Source: Byssovorax sp.
GTDB lineage: Bacteria; Myxococcota_A; Polyangia; Polyangiales; Polyangiaceae
Assembly (NCBI GenBank): GCA_025362495.1
Contig: JANYGI010000033.1
Location: forward strand, 1-41,495
Reading direction: 5' to 3'
DNA length: 41,495 nt
In this document: positions 19,766-27,245 of the stretch, in pieces
Layout: every line of letters starts with the position of its first letter
Numbering within the stretch: the stretch's first letter is position 1
Position numbers and translations under genes: made by a program
Notes under the pieces: model-generated
What the model saw: only the letters and a program-made list of their open reading frames with translations
The model's database searches: none
What the model was told of the DNA's origin: nothing

Positions 19766-20059
19766 TCAAACGATACAGACCCTGCCGAGCGAGCGGCAAG
19801 CGCTATCGCCCATCGTGCAAAGGTGCAACGACGCTCGCGCGCCGACGCGGGGAGCGTGCGCGCGCCGCAGCCTCCGATACTGTGTCTCGCGCACGAAGTA
19901 CGTGAGCCAGCAGCGCACGAGGGGATCCTCGAACAGCGCCGCGCGGAAGCCGGCGAGATCGGCGTCGCTCACCGCCGTTGCAGAGAATGCCCCGCAATCG
20001 TCGGCGAAGGCGAGAATCGAGCCGAGGAGCGCCTCATCGATCGGGCGCTGACTCTGCAC
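19766..20059 (-). CDS. Small hypothetical protein
   Basis: A 97-aa frame whose stop lies two bases before the ATG of the propeller lipoprotein gene. I chose the GTG at 20059, though the frame stays open to 20236 with a less protein-like, Arg/Ser/Pro-rich leader. The product starts with QRPIDEALLGSILAFADDC and continues with ALFEDPLVRCWLTYFVRE, a plausible amphipathic helical protein without signal peptide. The last 30 residues are Arg- and Cys-rich. No family is recognised. The tight spacing to the next gene argues for a real first gene of the operon. The main doubt is the absence of a clear ribosome-binding site and the uneven composition. Confidence 0.45.
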   Translation of the reverse strand: MQSQRPIDEALLGSILAFADDCGAFSATAVSDADLAGFRAALFEDPLVRCWLTYFVRETQYRRLRRAHAPRVGARASLHLCTMGDSACRSLGRVCIV

Positions 20060-20256
20060 CTGACCGGGGTTGTGACCGTCGCACAGGCGCGAGCCGCGCT
20101 TCGAGGCTTGTTCTGACGGGGATCGTGAATGGGATATCGGGCCGGGGCGCCGGCAGGAGCGACGAGGGCTTCGCGGGACGGGTCCTGGATCTGCGGGATC
20201 GCACCGTAGCACTGGCGTCGAATCTCGTTGCTCCACGTCGGTCGCGGATCGACACG

Positions 20257-21351
20257 ATGGGATCGATGCTCGCGCGATCAGCCGCCCTCTCGATCGCGAC
20301 GGCCGGAGCGCTCGTGATGATCGCCGCGTCGGGGCGCACGCGCGACGTGCCGCTCCCGGGGCCGGGGCCGCGGCCGCGCGTCGAGCCGATCGCCGGCCTC
20401 GACGACGCGACCGATGCCGGCTGCGAGCGCTGTCACGCCGAGATCGCCGCTGAGCAGGCCGGATCGCTGCATCGAAGCGCGTGGACCAACGACTACTTCG
20501 CGCGCGCGTATGCCCTCGAACCAGCGCCGTTTTGCCGCAAATGCCACGCGCCAGGGGCCGATCCCGCGCGCGAGCCGTCGCTCGCGGAAAAGCACGCGGG
20601 CGTGGGCTGCACGAGCTGTCATGTCGCCGGCGACGCCGTCGTCGGCGCGCGGGGCGCGGCGGCGCGCGAGGGAGGTCACGCCGTGCTCGGCGATCCGCGG
20701 CTCGCGACGGCTGCGGCCTGCGGTGGATGTCATCAGTTCTCGTTTCCCGGCCCGCCCGGCGCCGCCACGGGGCCGATGCAGGACACGCTCGGCGAGCACG
20801 CGCGATCGATCGGCGCGGCGACTCCCTGCCAGCAGTGCCACATGCCCGAAGTGCAGGGCGCGGGCGGCGCCACGCACCGCAGCCACGCGTTCCAGGTGCA
20901 GGGCGATCGCGCGATGCTCGGCCGCGCAGTGACCGTCACGCGGGCCTCGCTCGATCGCGGGCTCGTGCGCGTCACGCTGGCGCCCGGCGCGATCGGCCAC
21001 GCGTTCCCCACGGGGGATCTGTTCCGCCGCGTCGAGGTGCGCGCTTACCCGGTCGACTCCGCGGGGCGACGCCTCGCTGCCGGCTCGGTCGCCGTGCTCG
21101 AGCGGACGTTCAGCGCGACGCCGGTCGGGCACGACGCGCTCGTGCAGGTCGAGCGATCCGACACGCGCCTCGCGGCCGCGACGTCGAGCGACCCGGCATC
21201 GCGGGAGATCACGCTCGTCGTCCCCGCGACGACGCGCCGCGCGCATTACGCGATCGTGTGGCAGCGCCTCTCGCCGACGCTGGCGGCGCGGCTCGGGCTC
21301 ACGATGCACGATCAAGAGACCTTGGTGATCGAAGGGGATGTGAGCCGATGA
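20257..21351 (+). CDS. Pentaheme cytochrome c, exported
   Basis: A 364-aa protein. The N-terminal stretch MLARSAALSIATAGALVMIAASG is a signal peptide or signal anchor, without a lipobox Cys. The ATG at 20266 is an alternative start. Five CXXCH heme sites lie within the first 200 residues: CERCH at 56, CRKCH at 93, CTSCH at 118, CGGCH at 155 and CQQCH at 191. Next come HRSHAF and, at about 247-253, GHAFPTG, then a beta-rich C-terminal domain. The same HxxHxF then GHAxP(T/S)G order is present in the 9411-11684 cytochrome, so the two are related. The stop overlaps the next gene's start (ATGA), placing it first in an operon with two propeller lipoproteins. It is probably a periplasmic electron carrier or multiheme reductase; substrate unknown. 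Confidence 0.9.
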   Translation: MGSMLARSAALSIATAGALVMIAASGRTRDVPLPGPGPRPRVEPIAGLDDATDAGCERCHAEIAAEQAGSLHRSAWTNDYFARAYALEPAPFCRKCHAPGADPAREPSLAEKHAGVGCTSCHVAGDAVVGARGAAAREGGHAVLGDPRLATAAACGGCHQFSFPGPPGAATGPMQDTLGEHARSIGAATPCQQCHMPEVQGAGGATHRSHAFQVQGDRAMLGRAVTVTRASLDRGLVRVTLAPGAIGHAFPTGDLFRRVEVRAYPVDSAGRRLAAGSVAVLERTFSATPVGHDALVQVERSDTRLAAATSSDPASREITLVVPATTRRAHYAIVWQRLSPTLAARLGLTMHDQETLVIEGDVSR

Positions 21352-22595
21352 AGCCAGGGATGATCGACGCTTCGAGCTGCGCGCGAGCCCTCGCGGCGAT
21401 CTTCTTCGTGACAGCGAGCGCGTGCAGCTCCGCGCCGCCGCCGGCGCCCGACGCTCCACGCCTCATGGCGAGCGCCGCACCGCCGAGCGTCGCGAGCGTG
21501 GAGCCGCCGAGCCCCGCGCCGGGGCCGACGGCGCTGATCGACGCGGCGTCGACGCGGGCCGTCGATCCGGCGCCCTCGCCCTCCGTCGCAGCCCTCGCGA
21601 GCGCTACGCGGCGCTTCGAGCCGATCGCGTTGCCCTCGATGGGCGCGGTCCTCGCCGTCGATGGGCGCGGCCCGAAGGACGTGTGGATGCTCGGAGAAAA
21701 CAGCGCGCTCCTGCGCTGGAACGGGGCGCGCGCCGAGCGGCAGAAGGCCCCGAGCTGCCCGTCGCACGTCGTGATGAGCTTCGCCGGCAGCAAGCCCAGG
21801 AGCTACGACGCCGAGCCGGTCTACCGGCGCCTCACCGTCGCCCCGCGCGAGATCATCGTCGGCGGGCCGCGCAGCGCCTGGGGCTACCGCGGCAGCTACA
21901 CCGTCTTCGTCGAGGCGCGCTCGCGCGGTGGATCGGTATGGTCCTGCGGGATGGCCAACGGGTTCGGCACGCCGATCCATCGCGCGGCCGGGGACAGCGT
22001 GCTCGACATCCTGCGCGTCGGTCAGCCCAGCTTCGCCATCGATGATCGCCCCGCCCCTGTGCCGGACGACATGAGCATCGAAGAGTCGCTCCTCGTCGCC
22101 CGATCGAGCGACGACGTCTGGATCGGATCCCCGCTCTACGCGTCGCTCTGGCACTGGAACGGCGTCGCCTGGAATCCGCGTCCGGCCGCGATCGCGACGC
22201 TCTTCGATCTGTGGACCGACGAGTCCGGCGCCGCGTGGGTGCTCGGCTCGACGGCGAAGAACGCGCGCGAAGGCGACCTCGTCCTGCGCTGGGACCTCGC
22301 CGCGAAGGCCTGGCGATCGGTACCGCTCCCGCCCGATCTGCGCGCCACGAGGCTCGGCGGGACGAGCGCGCGCGACGTGTGGCTCTTCGGCACCAAGGCC
22401 TGGTTCCAGTGGGACGGCGTCGCGCTCCGCCGCGCCGAGGCGCTGCTGGGCGAGGTGAACGCGACGTGGTCCACGGCGACGGGCGAGCTCTTCGTCGTCG
22501 GCGCGGATCGCACGAAGAAGGTGGGCACCGGGAAAGATGCGACGCCGGCGGGCGCGGCGTTCCACACGCTCGCGGTCGAGGAGGAGCGACCGTGA
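21348..22595 (+). CDS. Lipoprotein with DVW-type propeller repeats
   Basis: A 415-aa lipoprotein that starts at the ATG overlapping the cytochrome stop (ATGA). The signal peptide ends FFVTASAC, followed by a Pro/Ala/Ser linker of about 75 residues. The rest has repeated blades in which an Asp-Val-Trp string is followed by a Trp/Asn turn: GPKDVWMLGENSALLRWNG, SSDDVWIGSPLYASLWHWNG and SARDVWLFGTKAWFQWDG. Such repeats, common in myxobacterial exported proteins, form beta-propellers; their ligands are unknown. It is the middle gene of a coupled triple with a pentaheme cytochrome and a larger protein of the same type. It might be a binding scaffold for the cytochrome at the membrane. The function is inferred from context only. 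Confidence 0.85.
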   Translation: MKPGMIDASSCARALAAIFFVTASACSSAPPPAPDAPRLMASAAPPSVASVEPPSPAPGPTALIDAASTRAVDPAPSPSVAALASATRRFEPIALPSMGAVLAVDGRGPKDVWMLGENSALLRWNGARAERQKAPSCPSHVVMSFAGSKPRSYDAEPVYRRLTVAPREIIVGGPRSAWGYRGSYTVFVEARSRGGSVWSCGMANGFGTPIHRAAGDSVLDILRVGQPSFAIDDRPAPVPDDMSIEESLLVARSSDDVWIGSPLYASLWHWNGVAWNPRPAAIATLFDLWTDESGAAWVLGSTAKNAREGDLVLRWDLAAKAWRSVPLPPDLRATRLGGTSARDVWLFGTKAWFQWDGVALRRAEALLGEVNATWSTATGELFVVGADRTKKVGTGKDATPAGAAFHTLAVEEERP

Positions 22596-25432
22596 GGATC
22601 CGAAATAGCCTTCTTTTCGCAGCGATTTTCACGACCTCGTGCAGTGGGTCTCCGCCGCCTCCGTTGCCAGCGCCGCTCCCGGTGCCGAAGACCTCGATGA
22701 TCGCGCGGCAGCCGAAGCCCGCGGCGTCGGGGTTCGCCGCGCTCCCGCCCGGCTCGCACGGTCCGTTCGTCGACGCGACGGGCGCTCACGTGAGCCTCGT
22801 CGGTCGCACCGTGACGAGGCGCGCGCCGGGCGGCAGGGACGCATGGTCGGTGCGCATGGGGCGATTCCCGCGCGCCGATCTCGCCGTCCCGCATGACGGC
22901 GCCGACAGCGGCAGCATCGCGCTCTTCGGCGACGGCGCGATCCTCGTCGCCGGCACCGATGGCGAGCTCCTCGCGCTCGCGCCGGATGGGCGATCGCGCT
23001 TCCAGCTCGGCCTGCGCGGCGCGATCGCGGGGATGCTCAGCGTGGCGTCGGGCGACGTCGTCGTGAGCACCAGCGCCGGGCTCGTCACGTCGATCGCGCC
23101 GGATGGAAGCATCCGCTGGGAGACGCGCGTGAGCTTCGAGCAGCTGTCCGAGCCGGTGCTCACGGCGAGCGGCGTGATCCTCATCGCCGCGGCGGACGGC
23201 GCCGTGCTCGCGCTCTCGCTCACGGGCGATCTCCTCTGGCACGAGCCCGCCTTTGCCGACGCGCGCCATCCGCCGGCGGTGGTCGGCGATCGCGTTCTCA
23301 CCGATCTGCGCGTCGATACGCGGGCGTTCTTGCTCGCCGGATCGCACCCCGCCGCGCCGCTCACGTCCGCGACCGGCGCGTACCGCGCGCACGTCGAGAC
23401 GCGACGCGACGGCACGCCGATCGGCCGCGTGCTCTCGATCGTCGCGACCGCGCCCGACGACGTCTGGGCGCTCGTCGGCAAGCTCCGCGCGGACGTGCGC
23501 GATCCCGCGCCGGAGCTGCTGCGCTGGGACGGCCACACCTGGTCCACCGTCGCGGCGCCGAAGCCGCGCTGGCACAAGGAGGTGTTCGCGCTCGGCGCCC
23601 TCCCCGCGGTGGGCGAGCTCGACGCGCGCGCCCTGGTCCGCGGGCCCGGCGGCGCGCTCCGCCTGCTCGCCTCGCGCGACCACCAGCTCGCGGGCGGCGA
23701 CGACTCACCGGGCGACATCGCCACGGCGCGCGCGCCGGTGATCTTCACGCCCGACGGCGCCGCGCTGCGCGAGCGGCGCGAGCTCTTCACCGTGTTCACG
23801 CGCGTGCCGCAGGGCTGGAGCAGGAACGCGGGCGATCTCCGCTACGCGTCGAGCGCCGCCGGCAAAGAGGTGCTCTGCCTCGCCGACGTGTGCCTGCGTG
23901 TCGACGGGCCGACGGCCGCGGTCCTGCCCGGCGACGCGCAGGACGTCGATCCGATCGCCTTCGTCGGCGAGACGCTCTGGTCCGTGCAGATGACGCCCTT
24001 CCGCAACACCGTCGCCAGCACGCTGATCCGCGGCAAGGAGATCGCGCTCGATCACCTCCCGTCGGGCGCGTTGCCGCGGATGTCGGCGCTCTGGGGAAGC
24101 GGCGACGACGACGTCTGGGTTCTGGGCGAAAGCCCCACGACGAGCACGACGATGTCGCAGTTCGATGGGCACGCGTGGACGAGCGTCCGCGCTCCACTCA
24201 CGCACGTGTCGCGCCTCTGGGGCACCAACGCAGACGACGTCTGGGCCGTGGGCGACAGCGGCGTCGCGCACTTCGACGGCGCGCGCTGGTCGCAGATCGT
24301 CGGCGTCTCTGGCCACCTCGTGAGCCTCGCGGGCAGCGGGCGCGACGACGCGTGGGTCGGCGGCGCCGAGGGGCTGTGGCATGTCGCGCGCGCCACCGAA
24401 GCCGAGATCGAGCCTGATCTGGCGGGCCGGCCTGGCCTCGCCCCGCCTGCCACCACGACGCCGAGCCAGCCGCTCGCGGTCACGGCGATCGATCCCGCCT
24501 ACCGGCTCGAGCGCGCGGTGATCACGGTCGATCGCGGCGAGCCGCTGCGCGCGGCGCTCGGCGTCGCCGCGGGCCCCGGCGGGATCGTCTGGCTCCACGA
24601 TGGCCACCGCGTCGTCGAGCTCGACGGTGGCAAAGCGCGCGAGCTCTCGCCAGGAAAATCGAGCGCGCGCTTCGACTGCCAGCGCTGCCTCGCGCCGCTC
24701 GGCGCGGGCGCGGGCTTCGCGCTCTCCGGGGGCCTCGCGCGCTTCACCGCCGGCAACGCCGTACCCGACGGCGCGACGCTCACCGATCTCGTCGCGATCG
24801 CCGCGGCACCTTCGGGCGCGCTCTGGGCGGTGTCGGCGAGCGAGGACGATCGGCTCCCGCACGCGATCGTGCGCACGGCGCGCGGCGCGCGGCTCGTCCC
24901 CGGCGTCCCCGGGGCGGGCTACTCCGACGTCGCGGCGCGCGCCGACGACGATGTCTGGCTCGTCGGCGCGACGAACGCGGCGACCGATGGATTCCGCGCG
25001 TGGCCCGCGGGCGAAGGCCTCGCCATCCACTTCGACGGGCGCGCCTTCACGCGCCGCCGCGGCCCCGAGGGCGCGCTGCTCGCCGTCACCTCCACGGCGG
25101 CGAACGAAGCGTGGAGCGTCGGCCTCGCCGGCTCGCTCGCGCACTTCACGGCGAGCGCTGTCGAAGGCTTCACGATCAGGCCGCCCACGCGGCTCCGCGC
25201 GATCACCGCGGCCTCGCCGACCGATCTCTGGATCGCCGGCGACGAAGCCACGCTGCTCCACGGAGACGGCCACGGCCTGCGCCGCATCGACACCACCGCC
25301 GTGAGCCCGGACGGCGCGCTCACGAGCGTGATCGCCCCGGGATCGAGCCCAGGCTGGGTCGTCGGCCCCGCGGGCATCTTCCGCATCGTGCCCACCGCGA
25401 AAGCCCCGCTCGCTAGATCGCCTGGCCCTTGA
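22592..25432 (+). CDS. Large lipoprotein: PQQ-like propeller followed by DVW-type propeller repeats
   Basis: A 946-aa lipoprotein. The GTG at 22592 overlaps the previous stop (GTGA) and has GAGGAGGAG five bases upstream, so the start is secure. The signal peptide ends AAIFTTSC. Residues about 85-250 look like PQQ-type blades (GDGAILVAGTDGELLALAPDG, GVILIAAADGAVLALSLTGD). From about residue 285 there are DVW blades: APDDVWALVGK, GDDDVWVLGES, NADDVWAVGDSGVAHFDG, GRDDAWVGGAEGLWH, ADDDVWLVGAT and PTDLWIAGDEATLLHGDG. This makes one or two complete propellers. It is the third gene of the cytochrome operon and ends with a 20-bp convergent overlap with the ABC transporter gene. It likely sits at the outer membrane or periplasm; ligand unknown. 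Confidence 0.87.
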   Translation: MRIRNSLLFAAIFTTSCSGSPPPPLPAPLPVPKTSMIARQPKPAASGFAALPPGSHGPFVDATGAHVSLVGRTVTRRAPGGRDAWSVRMGRFPRADLAVPHDGADSGSIALFGDGAILVAGTDGELLALAPDGRSRFQLGLRGAIAGMLSVASGDVVVSTSAGLVTSIAPDGSIRWETRVSFEQLSEPVLTASGVILIAAADGAVLALSLTGDLLWHEPAFADARHPPAVVGDRVLTDLRVDTRAFLLAGSHPAAPLTSATGAYRAHVETRRDGTPIGRVLSIVATAPDDVWALVGKLRADVRDPAPELLRWDGHTWSTVAAPKPRWHKEVFALGALPAVGELDARALVRGPGGALRLLASRDHQLAGGDDSPGDIATARAPVIFTPDGAALRERRELFTVFTRVPQGWSRNAGDLRYASSAAGKEVLCLADVCLRVDGPTAAVLPGDAQDVDPIAFVGETLWSVQMTPFRNTVASTLIRGKEIALDHLPSGALPRMSALWGSGDDDVWVLGESPTTSTTMSQFDGHAWTSVRAPLTHVSRLWGTNADDVWAVGDSGVAHFDGARWSQIVGVSGHLVSLAGSGRDDAWVGGAEGLWHVARATEAEIEPDLAGRPGLAPPATTTPSQPLAVTAIDPAYRLERAVITVDRGEPLRAALGVAAGPGGIVWLHDGHRVVELDGGKARELSPGKSSARFDCQRCLAPLGAGAGFALSGGLARFTAGNAVPDGATLTDLVAIAAAPSGALWAVSASEDDRLPHAIVRTARGARLVPGVPGAGYSDVAARADDDVWLVGATNAATDGFRAWPAGEGLAIHFDGRAFTRRRGPEGALLAVTSTAANEAWSVGLAGSLAHFTASAVEGFTIRPPTRLRAITAASPTDLWIAGDEATLLHGDGHGLRRIDTTAVSPDGALTSVIAPGSSPGWVVGPAGIFRIVPTAKAPLARSPGP

Positions 25433-27245
25433 ACTGGCTCGTGTAGAGCTGGTGGTACACGCCGCGCCGCGCGAGCAGCTCGTGGTGCGTCCCCCGCTCG
25501 ACGATCTTCCCGCCGTCTATCACCAGCACCTGATCGGCGTCGCGGATCGTGCTGAGCCGGTGGGCGATCACGAAGCTCGTGCGCCCTTCCATCAGCCGCA
25601 GGAGCGACTTCTGGATCCGGGCCTCGGTGCGCGTGTCGACGCTGCTCGTGGCCTCGTCGAGGATCAGGATCGCCGGCTCGGCGAGGAGCGTGCGCGCGAT
25701 CGCCAGGAGCTGCCGCTGGCCCTGGCTCAGGTTGCCGGCGCGCTCGGAGAGCACCGTGTCGTAGCCTTGCGGGAGCTGGCGGATGAAGTGGTCGGCGTCG
25801 GCCATCTCGGCCGCGCGGAACACGTCGGCGTCGGTCGCGTCGAGCCTCCCGTAGCGGATGTTCTCCATCACGGTCGCGCCGAACAGGTACGTGTCCTGGA
25901 GGACGAGGCCGAGCATGCGGCGCAGGTCGCTCTTCTTCAGATCGCGGATGTCGGCGCCGTCGATGGAGATCGTCCCGCGATCGATCTCGTAGAAGCGGGT
26001 GAGCAAGTTGATGATCGTCGTCTTGCCCGCGCCCGTCGGGCCGACGAGCGCGACCATCTGCCCGGGCTTCGCTTCGAGCGTCATGTCGTCGAGGATCGTC
26101 GTGCCGGCGCGGTAGCCAAACGTGACGTGATCGAAGCGCACGTCGCCGCGCACCGCCGGCAGCGCGCGCGCTTCGGGGGCGTCGTCGGCCTCGCTCGGCA
26201 CGTCGAGGATCTCGAAGACGCGCTCGGCGCCCGCGAGCGCGGCCTGGAGCGTGTTGTAGAGGTTCGAGAGCTGGCGGAGCGGGTTCACGAAGCCCTGCCC
26301 GTAGTTGATGAACGAGGCGATGAGCCCCACGGTGACCAGGCCCGAGAGCGCCAGCCAACCGCCGAGCCCCGCGAGCACGATCACGAAGAGGTTCCCCAGC
26401 ACCGACGTCAGCGGCATGAGCAGGAGCGCGTAGGTGTTGGCCTGCACGCCGGCGCGATAGACGTTCTCGTTCTCGGCGCGGAAGGCCTCGATCACCGACT
26501 GGTTGCGGCGAAACACCGTCACGATTTTCTGGCCGCCGATCGACTCTTCCATCACGCCGTTGAGCTGGCCGAGGTGCTTCTGCAGCTCCTTGAAGCCCTT
26601 GCGCGTGAACACCGCGACCCAGCGGGTGAAGCCAATCATGATCGGGACGACCAGCAGCGACGCCAGCGCCAGCCAGCGATCGAGCAGGAACATCGCCACC
26701 AGGATCCCGACCATCGAGAGCACGCTGGCGAGGAGCGAGGTGATGTTCTGGGCGACGGCCTGGTTGATGGCGTCAATGTCGTTGGTGAGGCGGCTCATCA
26801 GCTCGCCCGAGGGGTTGCGCTCGAAGAAGTCCATCGGCAGCGTCTGGAGGTGCTGGAAGAGCTCGCCGCGGAGGCGCTTGAGCGCGCGCTGCGAAATGCC
26901 CGCCATCAGCCAGCTCGAGCCGCCCTGGAAGATGTTGCTGGCCAGGTACGCGGCGAGCATCTTCATCGCGATGAGCGCGAGGCCGCTCGCGTCGTGCCTG
27001 GCGATGAAGCCATCGATCGCCACGCCCATCAGGAACGGGCCGGCGAGGCCGAGCAACGTGTAGATGACGATGCCGGCGACGACGACGGCGAGCCCCGCGC
27101 GAAACGAGCGGAAGTAGCCGGCGAGGCGCGCGAGGGTGCCGCGCGGATCCCTGGCGCGCGCGATGTTGCCGAAGCTGGCGCCGGGTCGCATCGCGCCGCG
27201 CATGCCGCCGCCGAGGCTCGGGCCGCTCGGAGCCTGCGCGCTCAC
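25413..27245 (-). CDS. ABC exporter half-transporter, catalytic-site subunit
   Basis: A 610-aa half-transporter, with a six-helix membrane domain in residues about 30-340 and a nucleotide-binding domain after it. The GTG start at 27245 overlaps the stop of the partner gene (GTGA); the extra upstream frame is a shadow. The NBD has Walker A GPTGAGKTT, Q-loop VLQDTYLF, a non-canonical signature NLSQGQRQ, Walker B ILILDEATSSVD with the catalytic Glu, and switch His in IAHRLST. The N-terminus carries a Gly/Met-rich extension before the first helix. Together with the other half it should form a heterodimeric MsbA/MdlAB-type exporter of lipids, drugs or peptides; the substrate cannot be told. The gene converges on, and overlaps by 20 bp, the propeller lipoprotein gene. 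Confidence 0.94.
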   Translation of the reverse strand: MSAQAPSGPSLGGGMRGAMRPGASFGNIARARDPRGTLARLAGYFRSFRAGLAVVVAGIVIYTLLGLAGPFLMGVAIDGFIARHDASGLALIAMKMLAAYLASNIFQGGSSWLMAGISQRALKRLRGELFQHLQTLPMDFFERNPSGELMSRLTNDIDAINQAVAQNITSLLASVLSMVGILVAMFLLDRWLALASLLVVPIMIGFTRWVAVFTRKGFKELQKHLGQLNGVMEESIGGQKIVTVFRRNQSVIEAFRAENENVYRAGVQANTYALLLMPLTSVLGNLFVIVLAGLGGWLALSGLVTVGLIASFINYGQGFVNPLRQLSNLYNTLQAALAGAERVFEILDVPSEADDAPEARALPAVRGDVRFDHVTFGYRAGTTILDDMTLEAKPGQMVALVGPTGAGKTTIINLLTRFYEIDRGTISIDGADIRDLKKSDLRRMLGLVLQDTYLFGATVMENIRYGRLDATDADVFRAAEMADADHFIRQLPQGYDTVLSERAGNLSQGQRQLLAIARTLLAEPAILILDEATSSVDTRTEARIQKSLLRLMEGRTSFVIAHRLSTIRDADQVLVIDGGKIVERGTHHELLARRGVYHQLYTSQFKGQAI

